This document shows, in pieces, positions 25,523 through 34,695 of a stretch of 64,000 nucleotides of DNA. The notes beneath the pieces are model-generated. The model was given only the letters and a program-made list of their open reading frames with translations, was not told where the DNA came from and made no database searches. The DNA is from Verrucomicrobiia bacterium (GTDB lineage: Bacteria; Verrucomicrobiota; Verrucomicrobiia; Opitutales; Opitutaceae), in NCBI GenBank assembly GCA_011525695.1, contig WYBX01000114.1, positions 1 to 64,000 on the forward strand. The letters run 5' to 3'. Position numbers and translations under genes: made by a program. Numbering within the stretch: position 1 is the first letter of the stretch; the number at the start of each line of letters is the position of its first letter.

Positions 25523-28345
25523 TCAGAGTTTCAGTCCGATCGGCAGCGTGTCGCCCAAGGCCCTGGCCTGATCGTCGGCTTCGAGTGCCACGACCTCGCT
25601 CACCATCCGGCACCAGCGTTCGGGTGCGTTGGCGGCCTGCAAGGCAACGAAGGTCCGCTGGCGCATCTCGGGATCGAGATCCCGCGTCCGATCGCCAGTC
25701 ATGCGGGCGAGCTGAACTGCGGCAAAGGCGGCGCCATCGACGGTGCGGAGATCCTTGGCGAGCAGGAGGGCCAGCCACTCCTCCGCCTGTGCCGGATCCA
25801 CGGTGCGATGCCCGCTGCCAAAGATCGGTACTCGCGCCCCCGCCCGGCCAAGCGCCCAGGCCCATGGACCCGAAGCCGAAACCCCCGGCGCCCGCAGCCG
25901 GGTGGCAATCCAGTTTCCGAATACCGCCTTCTGCGCCGGTTCCAGGTGCTCGAGCGCCGCCGCCGTCCGCACCATCTCGTCGAGCCCCTCCGGCTGGAGC
26001 CCCTTCGGCTTGGGGGCATTCTTGCCCGGCTGCGGTGGAATCCTTCTCGCCAGGTGCGGCTCCAGGGTGCGCCAGAGCGCCCGATGGTGCTCCTCCCCCA
26101 GCCCTCCCGCAATCCGCCGCCACATCACCCAGAATTCATTCCAGACCGAGATGTCGCCATGGAAATTCACGTTCTCGGCGAGGAGCTGCGATGTCTGTTC
26201 GCAGCGCCATTCATCCAGCGGATAGCCAAACCCCGGCCGGAGCCCGTAACCCAGCAGTCGGTAGAACAGTCGCTCATGCACCGCCGACCGCCGGCGTTTC
26301 CGCGCCCCGGCGAAGAGCGTGCCCCACAGTTCGCGCAGCAGGGGCATGCTCCAGCTTTCGCGCGGCCCCAGCGCTTCCTCGAGCGTCTGGCCCAGTTTCC
26401 TGACCTCGCGCGGATCCACCGTCCGGGCGGCGGGCCCGTACACCCGATCGACCAGCTCGCGCACCTTCCCGAAATTCGCCGGCATCGATTCCGTCACCGT
26501 GCTCCGGCCGGAGACCGCGGTTCCGCGCAACTCGAACTCGAGCCGCCAACGCTGATCGGTTTCGTTGGATACGCACCACAACTCCAGCGTGCCGAGTTCG
26601 GTCAGGACCGATCGGAGGTGCACCGGGACGGTGGTGGCCCTTGCCTGCGTGCCGCGCAGCAGGGTGTGCAGCGGCGGCAGCGCGTGAAATGCCTCCGTCA
26701 TCTCCACGATGTCACCGGGCCGATCGACGCGGTCCGCCGTCGTGGCGAAGAGCGGGAACTGCACGGGCTGGCCGACCAGAAGGTTGAAAGGCCTCCCGGT
26801 GAGGTCGATGGAGTGTCCCTCCTCATGCCCGCGCGGAACCACGCAGACGGCCCGGGCGGCCTCGGCCTCTGTTGCGGGGGTCACCCCGATGTACAATGCC
26901 TGCCCGGTCCCTCCGCTGATCTTCCGGCCGAGTCCGCGTCGGGCGAGCCCGTACGCCGCGGCCCCGCGGGCCACGGCGAGGTCCAGGGAATCGTGATGCA
27001 GCAATGCAAGCCGCGGCGACTCGGGCCACCAGGAACTCACGACCTCCACCAGCCGCTGGGCGAGGCGCGAGGAGTTGAAGACGCCGCCATTGAGCAGGAT
27101 GGCATCCGGTCGCGGCAGCCCGGCCGGCCCAACGGTTCCCACCTCGGGCAGCGTTCCGTCCGATGGCGCGGATTCGGGGCCAAGGGCGGAAAACCCACTG
27201 GCGGCGTGCGCGGCGAGGAAGCCGGCAAGGTGTCGCGTGATGGCGGGATCCGTTGCATAGGGCAGCCCGAGTTCCTGCAACGCGCCGCGGGCGGTGCGGC
27301 GGGGTAAATCGGCGGCCGTCCCGGCGGGAAAGAACCCTTCGACGATCAGTTCCTCCACCTCCTCCCGTGTCAGCTCCGTCGCAAGCGTCGCGCCGATCAG
27401 CCGGCTGCCTGTTCCCGCGATCGCCAGCGGCAGCCGGTCGGGCCCGCCGGGAGCCAGCAGCGATTCCTTGGCCGCGCGGGCCGCCTGAACGAGCTGGGTC
27501 CACTGCGTCGCATCCAGCCTCCGGCCGCCCTTCGTCAGCCGCTCCTCCGCGCGTCGTGCGAGGGCGTTGTCCATGTTGTCACCCCCGAGCATCAGGTGCT
27601 CGCCGACGGCAATCCGCCGCAGCACCGGACCGTCATCGCCGACCGCGACCGCAATGAGCGTGAAATCGGTCGTGCCCCCGCCGACGTCGATTACGAGCAC
27701 GAGCCGCACGCCGGCCAGCGCATCACCGAGATCCCTGCGATGCCGCGATGTGAAGTCGTAGAACGCCGCCTGGGGTTCCTCGAGCAGCCGGAATTTCTCG
27801 AGCCCGGCCTGTCGCACGGCGCCGACGGTGAGCGAGCGGGCCACTTCATCGAAGGAAGCCGGCACGGTGATCACCACTTCCTGATTCGCCAGCCGGGCCT
27901 CGGGATGGGCGGCGTCCCAGGCCTTGGCGAGGTGCTCGAGCAGCAGTCCGGAAGCCTGCAAGGGCGACACCTTGGCAACCTCGGCCGGGGCCCCCCACGG
28001 AAGAATCGCGGCCGTCCGATCGACGGCCGGATGGCACAGCCAGCTCTTGGCCGAGGCCACGAGCCGCGCTGGGACCTGCGCCCCCTGCCAGCGGGCAAAT
28101 TCCCCAACCACGACGGGGGACGATTCGCCCCAGGGCAGTTGCAGGGTGCCCGCCGCGAGCTCGGGTCCGGCGGGGATGTACAGGCACGAGGGCAGCAGTG
28201 GCTGCGAGCCGACCCGGCCCGGCCGCTGCAACTGCGGGATCGGAAAGTCCGCAATCGAGGGCTCGGCCGAGCCCGATACCTGCGCCTGGGCGACGGCGCA
28301 GTTGCTCGTGCCCAGGTCAATGCCGACGACGTAGGTGGCGCTCAT
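25523..28345 (-). CDS. Hsp70-like protein with long helical C-terminal region
   Basis: This 940-residue DnaK-like ATPase has phosphate-1 GIDLGTSN, phosphate-2 VIDVGGGTTDF and an adenosine motif at LLNGGVF. After the ATPase fold (about 1-500) and a short beta region (about 500-590), a helical domain of about 350 residues follows, without the canonical Hsp70 lid or EEVD tail. It resembles the DUF3731 extension of this branch. The start at 28345 overlaps the stop of the upstream Hsp70-like gene in an ATGA, so translation is likely coupled. It is presumably a specialised chaperone working with its neighbour. The client is unknown. Confidence 0.88.
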   Translation of the reverse strand: MSATYVVGIDLGTSNCAVAQAQVSGSAEPSIADFPIPQLQRPGRVGSQPLLPSCLYIPAGPELAAGTLQLPWGESSPVVVGEFARWQGAQVPARLVASAKSWLCHPAVDRTAAILPWGAPAEVAKVSPLQASGLLLEHLAKAWDAAHPEARLANQEVVITVPASFDEVARSLTVGAVRQAGLEKFRLLEEPQAAFYDFTSRHRRDLGDALAGVRLVLVIDVGGGTTDFTLIAVAVGDDGPVLRRIAVGEHLMLGGDNMDNALARRAEERLTKGGRRLDATQWTQLVQAARAAKESLLAPGGPDRLPLAIAGTGSRLIGATLATELTREEVEELIVEGFFPAGTAADLPRRTARGALQELGLPYATDPAITRHLAGFLAAHAASGFSALGPESAPSDGTLPEVGTVGPAGLPRPDAILLNGGVFNSSRLAQRLVEVVSSWWPESPRLALLHHDSLDLAVARGAAAYGLARRGLGRKISGGTGQALYIGVTPATEAEAARAVCVVPRGHEEGHSIDLTGRPFNLLVGQPVQFPLFATTADRVDRPGDIVEMTEAFHALPPLHTLLRGTQARATTVPVHLRSVLTELGTLELWCVSNETDQRWRLEFELRGTAVSGRSTVTESMPANFGKVRELVDRVYGPAARTVDPREVRKLGQTLEEALGPRESWSMPLLRELWGTLFAGARKRRRSAVHERLFYRLLGYGLRPGFGYPLDEWRCEQTSQLLAENVNFHGDISVWNEFWVMWRRIAGGLGEEHHRALWRTLEPHLARRIPPQPGKNAPKPKGLQPEGLDEMVRTAAALEHLEPAQKAVFGNWIATRLRAPGVSASGPWAWALGRAGARVPIFGSGHRTVDPAQAEEWLALLLAKDLRTVDGAAFAAVQLARMTGDRTRDLDPEMRQRTFVALQAANAPERWCRMVSEVVALEADDQARALGDTLPIGLKL

Positions 28346-30180
28346 GCCTTCATCCGCACGTTCAATTCCAGTTTCCACCTGCCCGGGCCGCCCTTCTCAA
28401 GGCAGCGCAATTCGAGCACGCCGGTTTCCGTTACCGCCGCCTGCAGGTGGACAGGTACCAGCCGGCCCGGGACGCCCTTCTCCGCGGGCAACAGGGTCTC
28501 GATGGGGGCGACTTCGTCGAATTCGTCGCTGCTCGCCGGGTCGTCGATCACCTGGCCGACGACATCCTCGCGGCGCACCGAACTTGAGAAGAATCGGAAC
28601 CGGGTGGGTTCACCGACCACCAGCCCGAATTCCTGCGGCGGCACATCTGCCGCGGTGCCTTCCTCCATCCCCAGCGGGGCAACGCACAAGGCCCGTACGG
28701 GCGGCTCGATTCCCGGCACCGCCGGCATCGCCGCCTCGACGCCGACGTAGTAGGCGCGTCCCGTCCCGCCGCGGATTCGCAGCCCGTGGCCCTGCCGGGC
28801 CCAGCCATAGTAGGCGGCGCCGCGGGCAACCGCGAGATCGAGCTCGGCTCCGGCGAGTTCCTTCGCGGCAGCGCCGCCATCGGCCTCGAGCCATCCATTC
28901 AGGACCTCGATCACCCGCTGCCGCAGAGCTTCAGACTTGAATACGCCGCCGTTGAAAAGGACCGCCGTCGGATGCACGAACGCAGTGCCCTGGAGTCGGA
29001 ACGGGAGATCCTGGGCGGCTGCCAGCGCACCGGCCTGCCGGGTCAGGAACGCTGCGAGGTGCCGGGTGATCCCGGCGTCCTGCGCATACGGCAGCGCCAT
29101 CTGCGCGAGCCCGGTGCTGCGCGCGGTTCGCGGGAGACTGCCAACTGGGCCGAGCGGGAAAAAGCCATCGAGCAGCACGCCGGCAAGCGCTTCGCGGGCC
29201 AGCGCCGTCTTGACGCTGCCGCCAATCAAGGAGGCGCCGCGGCCGGGAATCACCACCGGGGCGCGAGCGAGCTTCGGGTCGGCCAGCATCGACTCCTTGG
29301 CCTGACGGCAGGCATGGGTCAGGGCATTGAACTGCCAGGCGTCGAGTTTCCGGCCATCGGACGCCAGCTGCTGGCCCACGCGATGCGCGAGCGCGAGATC
29401 CATGTTGTCGCCACCGAGCAGGATGTGATTGCCCACGGCGATCCGCCTGAGGTCGAGTTCCCCGTCGCGCTCTGCCACGGCAATGAGCGAGAAGTCGCTG
29501 GTGCCACCACCGACGTCGACCACCAGCACGACATCGCCGGGTTGGACGTGGCTGCGGAACTGTTCGCCCATCTGCTCGGCCCAGGCATAGAAGGCCGCCT
29601 GCGGTTCCTCCAGCAGCGTGGGGTGGGGCAGCCCGGCCTCCCGGGCGGCGGCGAGCGTGAGATCGCGGGCGGCGGCATCGAAGGAGGCCGGCACGGTCAG
29701 GACGATTTCCTGCCGGTCCAGCGGGGTATCCGGAAACTGGTGATCCCAGGCGGAGCGCAGGTGCCCCAGGCAGCGCCGGGCAGCTTCCACCGGCGAAATC
29801 TGGCTGACGTCTGCCGGCGCCTCCCACGGCAGGATGGCGGCCTGGCGATCGACGCCCGGATGCGACAGCCAGCTCTTGGCGGAGGCGACCAGCCGGGTCG
29901 GAACCTTGCCGCCATGGGTGCGGGCGAATTCTCCCACGACGCAGCCGGCGGCTGACTGGTCCCAAGGCAGCCCGAGGGCGGAAATCGGGAACTCCCCGGC
30001 ATGCGGCAGGTAGAGAAACGAGGGCAGCAGCGGCCTGGGTTCCACGATTCCCGGGCTGGTGACCTGCGGAATGGGCAGGATCGCCTGGTCGCGGCCGCGG
30101 GATGCCGGGCGATCCAGATCAAAATAGGAGACCGCGGAATTGGTGGTGCCGAGATCGATGCCGACGGAAAAGCGGGCCAT
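28342..30180 (-). CDS. Hsp70-like protein, shorter partner
   Basis: This 612-residue paralogue of the following gene has GIDLGTTN, VVDVGGGTSDF and LFNGGVF in the ATPase domain and a short beta-rich C-terminal region (about 490-612). It lacks the helical lid of DnaK. Both proteins share an insertion-rich N-terminal lobe (LVASAKSWL, AILPWEAPADV), which shows recent common origin. It is the middle gene of a trio with DUF2760 upstream and the longer Hsp70 downstream (4-nt overlap). No J-protein or GrpE gene is nearby. The trio is a recurrent arrangement in diverse bacteria. I infer a dedicated folding or assembly role. Confidence 0.88.
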   Translation of the reverse strand: MARFSVGIDLGTTNSAVSYFDLDRPASRGRDQAILPIPQVTSPGIVEPRPLLPSFLYLPHAGEFPISALGLPWDQSAAGCVVGEFARTHGGKVPTRLVASAKSWLSHPGVDRQAAILPWEAPADVSQISPVEAARRCLGHLRSAWDHQFPDTPLDRQEIVLTVPASFDAAARDLTLAAAREAGLPHPTLLEEPQAAFYAWAEQMGEQFRSHVQPGDVVLVVDVGGGTSDFSLIAVAERDGELDLRRIAVGNHILLGGDNMDLALAHRVGQQLASDGRKLDAWQFNALTHACRQAKESMLADPKLARAPVVIPGRGASLIGGSVKTALAREALAGVLLDGFFPLGPVGSLPRTARSTGLAQMALPYAQDAGITRHLAAFLTRQAGALAAAQDLPFRLQGTAFVHPTAVLFNGGVFKSEALRQRVIEVLNGWLEADGGAAAKELAGAELDLAVARGAAYYGWARQGHGLRIRGGTGRAYYVGVEAAMPAVPGIEPPVRALCVAPLGMEEGTAADVPPQEFGLVVGEPTRFRFFSSSVRREDVVGQVIDDPASSDEFDEVAPIETLLPAEKGVPGRLVPVHLQAAVTETGVLELRCLEKGGPGRWKLELNVRMKA

Positions 30181-30273
30181 GGAGACGAGAACGGAGGGAC
30201 TACAGGACTCAGGAATTGCGGGCCGGGAAACCCGCGGCCGGTCGCGGGATTCGGCGCGCGGAGGAGGTTCCGA

Positions 30274-30795
30274 TCAGAGCTCGACTTCGGCCGGAGCGAT
30301 GACGCGCGGGTCCATCGCGTCGGCGAGCGCAGGCAGCCGGACGGAACTGGCGACCCAGCCATGATGCTTCAGCGCGCCACGAAACGGTGGAGTTCCGGTG
30401 ACATTGCCCGTGAGTCGAATCCGCTCGGCGCTGAAGCCCGCCGGCACGGTGACGGTGGCGCCCTCGGTGTCATTGAGCGCGGGCTCGAGGGTGAGATACT
30501 GCTGGAGCACCTTCCGACTGCCGGCGTGAACGACGCGGGCGGCCGCGCCAATTTCCGGATCGGAGAAGGCGGTGACATCCTCCTGCAGGAAATCGACCAG
30601 CCGGCCCTCCCGTTGGAGGAGGGAAAGCAGGGCGAGCCCGGCGGCGTGGACCTTTTCCGGCGGCGCAGCTTGCGGCTCCGCACCGCCAGCGGGCGTCAGG
30701 GCAGCCACCTGGCCTGCAAGCGGCGGATTGAAAAGGACCCGCCAGGCGAGCCCGATGCGGGCGAAAAAGGAGGGAACAGGATGCGGCGTCGGCAT
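30274..30795 (-). CDS. DUF2760-family protein
   Basis: This 173-residue protein belongs to DUF2760, whose members usually sit beside paired Hsp70-like genes, as here (93 bp upstream of the first). It has an amphipathic N-terminus (FFARIGLAWRVLFNPPLAG), a Pro-rich linker, then a helical and beta domain with LLSLLQREGRLVDFLQED and a closing GWVASSVRLPAL. No catalytic motif is evident. It may be a co-chaperone or client adaptor of the two Hsp70s. That is inference from synteny. Confidence 0.8.
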   Translation of the reverse strand: MPTPHPVPSFFARIGLAWRVLFNPPLAGQVAALTPAGGAEPQAAPPEKVHAAGLALLSLLQREGRLVDFLQEDVTAFSDPEIGAAARVVHAGSRKVLQQYLTLEPALNDTEGATVTVPAGFSAERIRLTGNVTGTPPFRGALKHHGWVASSVRLPALADAMDPRVIAPAEVEL

Positions 30796-30934
30796 GGGAG
30801 TGTGCAGGTAGACTCAAGGACGCCGGCGAGCAAATCGGGGAACGGAAATCCTGCCGCCAGGAATTTCATGACCAATCCGGCCGGACTGGTTGGCGGTTGG
30901 CGAACCAACGGCCGGATTCGCGCACTATGGCGCG

Positions 30935-31399
30935 ATGAAGCTCACCGACGAACCCGCCCTCCTCGTGCTCAACCAGTTGTTCCAGGTTTGCCGGGCCAGC
31001 GCGGATGGTTTCGAGACGGCGGCGGCAAATGCCACTGAACTGGAGCTTGCGAAGCTCTTTCGGGACTTCGCCGGTCAGCGGCGCTCGTTCGCCGATGCCC
31101 TCGAGGAACGGATTCGCACGCTGCGCTCGGAGCCGGTCGATGCCGCCAGTGCTGGCGCCGCGCTGCACCGCGACTGGATGGAACTGAAGGCGACCGCGGC
31201 CAGGACGCCGTCACATGCCTTGCTCGAGGAAATCGAGCGCGGCGAGGATGTGGCCGTGAAGGCGTATGGCGACGCGCTGAAGCAGCGGGACGTTGACGAG
31301 ATTACCCGCCGGTTGGTCCAGGAACAGTACGAGCTGGTGCAGGCGGCGCACGATCGGATCAGGCAGATGCGGGACAGTCCGGAATACGCCCATCGCTAA
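30935..31399 (+). CDS. PA2169-family four-helix-bundle protein (DUF2383)
   Basis: This 154-residue, all-helical protein is related to ferritin-like four-helix bundles of the PA2169/DUF2383 family. The pattern LNQLFQVCRASADGFETAA opens helix 1, and RDFAGQRRSFADALEERI lies in helix 2. The usual metal-binding Glu/His set of ferritins is only partly present. The start at 30935 was chosen because 15 upstream codons lack family similarity. These proteins are often stress-associated, but the function is unproven. Its stop codon lies in TAACGAGGCGCTGCCTC, which matches the left arm of the inverted repeat after the TonB receptor (15 of 17 bases). Confidence 0.75.
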   Translation: MKLTDEPALLVLNQLFQVCRASADGFETAAANATELELAKLFRDFAGQRRSFADALEERIRTLRSEPVDAASAGAALHRDWMELKATAARTPSHALLEEIERGEDVAVKAYGDALKQRDVDEITRRLVQEQYELVQAAHDRIRQMRDSPEYAHR

Positions 31400-31520
31400 C
31401 GAGGCGCTGCCTCAGGTCGGCGACCGTTTGCTTTTCTTCATCCGCGGCTTAAAGGGAAGGGAAACTCGTCGCCACCGGGCTCGGATTGAACTCCGGTGTA
31501 GGCCGGTTCATTGCCCTGAC

Positions 31521-33086
31521 ATGAAATCGACTCCATTCCCCCAGATCCTGGCCTTCGTTGCGGTCTTTGCACTCGCCTGCGCCGGCACCACCGGGCTCAC
31601 CGTCTGGGCAGCCGATGCGAAGACGGCGGAAAAGAAATCGGCCGCGACCCCGAAGGCCAAGGCAGGGCCCAAGACTCCCCTTCGGCTCCAGGTCGACAGC
31701 CGGCCGATCAACCGTGATGCCGCGGACCGGGTCAGCTATGCCGCGATCATCGGCAAGACGGCCGCCAGCGTGGTCTATGTGCACTCCAGCCGCACGGTTC
31801 CAGGCCGCGACCTGGCCCCATTCTTCGACGACCCGATGTTCCGGCGGTTCTTCGAGATTCCGGGAGCTCCGGGCGGCAGTGGTCGCGAGGGCGGCAGCGG
31901 ATCCCGCAGGGGCGGCCGCCTTCCGGACCAGACGCAGCAGGGTCTCGGCTCGGGCGTCGTGATTTCCGCCGACGGATACATCCTCACGAACAACCATGTG
32001 ATTGAAGGGGCGGACGACGTGCGCGTCTCGATTGGAGAATCGAACAAACGCTACGATGCGAAGGTGGTGGGCCGCGATGCGCTTGCGGACATCGCGGTCC
32101 TCAAGATCGAAGCCACCGGGCTAGCGCCGGCGGTGCTGGGCGACAGCGACCAGCTGATGGTGGGCGATGTCGTGCTGGCGATCGGGAATCCCTTTGGCGT
32201 CGGCCAGTCGGTCAGCCGCGGGATTGTCAGCGCCCTCAGCCGCGGGGTCGGCATCGGTCCCTTCGAGGATTTCATCCAGACGGACGCGGCGATCAATCCC
32301 GGCAACTCCGGTGGAGCGCTGCTCGACACGGATGGCCGGGTGGTGGGGATCAACACGGCGATTCTGAGCCGCAGCGGCGGCTTCAACGGGGTGGGTTTCG
32401 CCATTCCGATCAATCTCGTCCGCAGCATTGCCGAGCAGATTGTGAACACCGGCCGGGTTGAGCGCGGATTCCTCGGCGTCGCCCCGCAGGATCTCACGGA
32501 GGAGCTGAGCGCCCAGTTCAAGGCGGAGCGCGGGGCACTGATCACGGAGGTGACCGAGGACAGCCCGGCGGAGAAGGCGGGGCTGAAGTCGGGCGATGTG
32601 ATTTTGAAAGTGAACGCGACCGAGATCCGTGATGCCCGCCACCTCCTCCTCACCATCAGCCAGATTGCACCGGATTCCCGGGTGACGATCGAATACCTGC
32701 GTGACGGCAAACGGGGCCATGCCAATGCCACGCTCACCCGCAGGGACGACTCGGCGCTCACCCGCGGCAATTTCACGTCGCCAGGCAAGGATGAAGGCGT
32801 CCTCAACGGCGTGACGGTCGGCGACCTCACACCCCAGTTGCGGGACCAGCTCGGGATTGCGCCGCGGATCAAGGGGGCGCTGATCACGGATGTCGATCCC
32901 GACAGCCCGTCCGGCAAACAGGGGCTGCGGGTCGGCGATGTGATCCTGGAACTAGACCGGCGGGAGGTGACGGATGCCGAAAGTGCCGTGAAGCTTAGCG
33001 AGGAGATCGAGGGTCCGAAGGTGCTCGTTCTGATTCACCGCAACGGCCGAAACCAGTTCCTGACGATCGACGAGTCCAAGGAGTGA
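31521..33086 (+). CDS. DegP/DegQ-type periplasmic serine protease with two PDZ domains
   Basis: This is a trypsin-like quality-control protease or chaperone of the cell envelope. From the ATG at 31521 (521 residues) there is a signal peptide (MKSTPFPQILAFVAVFALA), a protease domain (about 75-310) and two PDZ domains (about 315-405 and 430-510). The triad is His in LTNNHVIEG, Asp in DALADIAVLKI and Ser in NPGNSGGALL. A Gly/Arg-rich loop before the His (PGGSGREGGSGSRRGG) corresponds to the LA loop of DegP. The start at 31521 was preferred over an upstream one at 31293 because the leader follows immediately. Confidence 0.93.
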   Translation: MKSTPFPQILAFVAVFALACAGTTGLTVWAADAKTAEKKSAATPKAKAGPKTPLRLQVDSRPINRDAADRVSYAAIIGKTAASVVYVHSSRTVPGRDLAPFFDDPMFRRFFEIPGAPGGSGREGGSGSRRGGRLPDQTQQGLGSGVVISADGYILTNNHVIEGADDVRVSIGESNKRYDAKVVGRDALADIAVLKIEATGLAPAVLGDSDQLMVGDVVLAIGNPFGVGQSVSRGIVSALSRGVGIGPFEDFIQTDAAINPGNSGGALLDTDGRVVGINTAILSRSGGFNGVGFAIPINLVRSIAEQIVNTGRVERGFLGVAPQDLTEELSAQFKAERGALITEVTEDSPAEKAGLKSGDVILKVNATEIRDARHLLLTISQIAPDSRVTIEYLRDGKRGHANATLTRRDDSALTRGNFTSPGKDEGVLNGVTVGDLTPQLRDQLGIAPRIKGALITDVDPDSPSGKQGLRVGDVILELDRREVTDAESAVKLSEEIEGPKVLVLIHRNGRNQFLTIDESKE

Positions 33087-33427
33087 CGACCGCCCGCGGA
33101 TTTGGGCGGAGGGATGGCGCAGCGCCAGTCCCCGGCACGTGGATGGCGATGGGATGCCCATATTTGGAAGCTGAATGCTGTCAGGCCGCCGGATTGCCGC
33201 CCTGCACCCTTTGATCTCGACTGCGCGGACGTGGCCGCCGGGCACGATTTTCCACAGGTTATTCACAAACACACCCACTCGACGGTGGGATATTCCCGAC
33301 AGCGGTTCGCTTGACCGCAAAGCCATCGGAAAAAGTGTGTTTCCGCCGGGATTCTTACCGGTGAAGGATTTCCCGGGACCCATGTCAGCCCCCCGGGCTG
33401 CGCCATATATTCCCATTTGTTGCTCTC
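33087..33427. other. Intergenic region with two near-consensus DnaA boxes
   Basis: This is a 341-bp stretch without a gene. At 33248-33256 is TTTTCCACA and at 33259-33267 is TTATTCACA. Each differs by one base from the DnaA consensus TTATCCACA, and they lie 11 bp apart, one helical turn. The rest contains only a weak CCGCCC/GGGCGG hairpin (33090-33109) after the protease gene and an AT-rich run (CATATATTCCCATTTGTT) before the next start. Confidence 0.4.
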
Positions 33428-34654
33428 ATGGATATTGCTTCTGGTTCCCACAAGAGGGTCGACGGAGCTCTCGACGCGCGGCGAAACTCACGTGCTCCAG
33501 CCTGGCGAATCTCCCCGTCGGGGGGGATCGCGGGGGTCGAAGCTGGCGGGGCTGTGTTGGAAACGCAGCGCCGTGCCTTGGCCGAAATGCAGGTCGAACT
33601 GGAAGGAGCCATCCGCCGTTATGCCGACCTCTACGACAATCTGCCGATCGCGTTGGTGACGCTCACCACCAAGGGCCGGATTGTGGAAGCAAATGCGACC
33701 GCGCTGCAGTGGCTGAGACGGGAACGAGCGCAGCTGATCGGATCCTATTTCAATGGATTCCTGGATCCCTTTGATGCCGGACGGCTGGCGGCGCATCTCG
33801 AGTCGGCGCCCTCCCGGTCTGCCGCCGGCTCCATGATTGAGCTCACGCTGCGGCTGGCAGACGGGCTGATGATGACGGTGCAGCTTTCGAGCCGCGTCGA
33901 ACCTGCCGGTGCGGATGGCGGGAGCTTGATCCATACCGCCATCACAAACATCTCCAAGCTGAGACAGGCCCACCGTGTGCTGGATGACATCAGCCGGGAG
34001 CAGGAGAACGTGAGCCAGTCGATCGCGCAGGATCTACGGGCGCCTGTCATCACGATTAGCGATCATGCCCGGAACCTGCTGGAGGAACACAGGGCCGACC
34101 TCACGATCGCGGTGAGGGAAGCAATCGAGCGAATGGAGGGTGCGGCATGTCGGCTCGAGTCAGCGGCCCAGCATCTCCTGGAGTACTGTCTGCTGGGCAC
34201 GGCGGAGGTCGCCGCGGATCCGGTGAGCGTGGACGATGTCATCCAGATGGTGATGATGGAGCACCGGGCGCTGATTCACCGGCGGCATGCCGACGTGCAG
34301 GTTGCACGGCCGCTGCCGTGTGTCCGGGGTTCCCGGTTGATCCTTGGCCAGGTTTTCTCGCATGTGCTGAAGCAGGCAATCAACTGCGCGGGTGAGGGAG
34401 ACCTGCCGCGGGTCGGCATATCGGCGGTGGTCAACGAGCGGAAGGCGAATATCCGGATTACGGGCAGCGGCAGACAACTGGCGGCGGATTCGGAGCGGGT
34501 ATTTTCCATTTACGATCAGGGACCGGACGGAGCCGGCGGCGTGTGTCTGGCCGTCGTGCGCCGGGCAGTCGAGCGGATGCAGGGGCGCGTCTGGATCGAA
34601 TCGCCGCCGGGCGGCGGCACCTGTTTCTGTCTCGAACTGATGGCGGTGGGTTGA
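33428..34654 (+). CDS. PAS-domain histidine-kinase-like protein lacking the phospho-acceptor His
   Basis: This 408-residue cytoplasmic protein has a PAS domain (about 65-180, YDNLPIALVTLTTKG), then a dimerisation helix and an HATPase-like end (about 290-405). In the H-box the conserved His is Gln201 (SIAQDLRAP). The N-box reads SHVLKQAINCA, so the Mg-binding Asn is not in place, and the G1 DxGxG is lost. Only the terminal GGVCLAVVRRAVERMQG and GGGTCFCLEL remain like a G2/C-terminal core. It probably does not autophosphorylate. A scaffold or ligand-sensing role is possible. No response regulator is adjacent. Confidence 0.75.
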   Translation: MDIASGSHKRVDGALDARRNSRAPAWRISPSGGIAGVEAGGAVLETQRRALAEMQVELEGAIRRYADLYDNLPIALVTLTTKGRIVEANATALQWLRRERAQLIGSYFNGFLDPFDAGRLAAHLESAPSRSAAGSMIELTLRLADGLMMTVQLSSRVEPAGADGGSLIHTAITNISKLRQAHRVLDDISREQENVSQSIAQDLRAPVITISDHARNLLEEHRADLTIAVREAIERMEGAACRLESAAQHLLEYCLLGTAEVAADPVSVDDVIQMVMMEHRALIHRRHADVQVARPLPCVRGSRLILGQVFSHVLKQAINCAGEGDLPRVGISAVVNERKANIRITGSGRQLAADSERVFSIYDQGPDGAGGVCLAVVRRAVERMQGRVWIESPPGGGTCFCLELMAVG

Positions 34655-34695
34655 AGGCGGCAGATCGGGTGCAACCCCGGGCGTACCGTTGCGTC

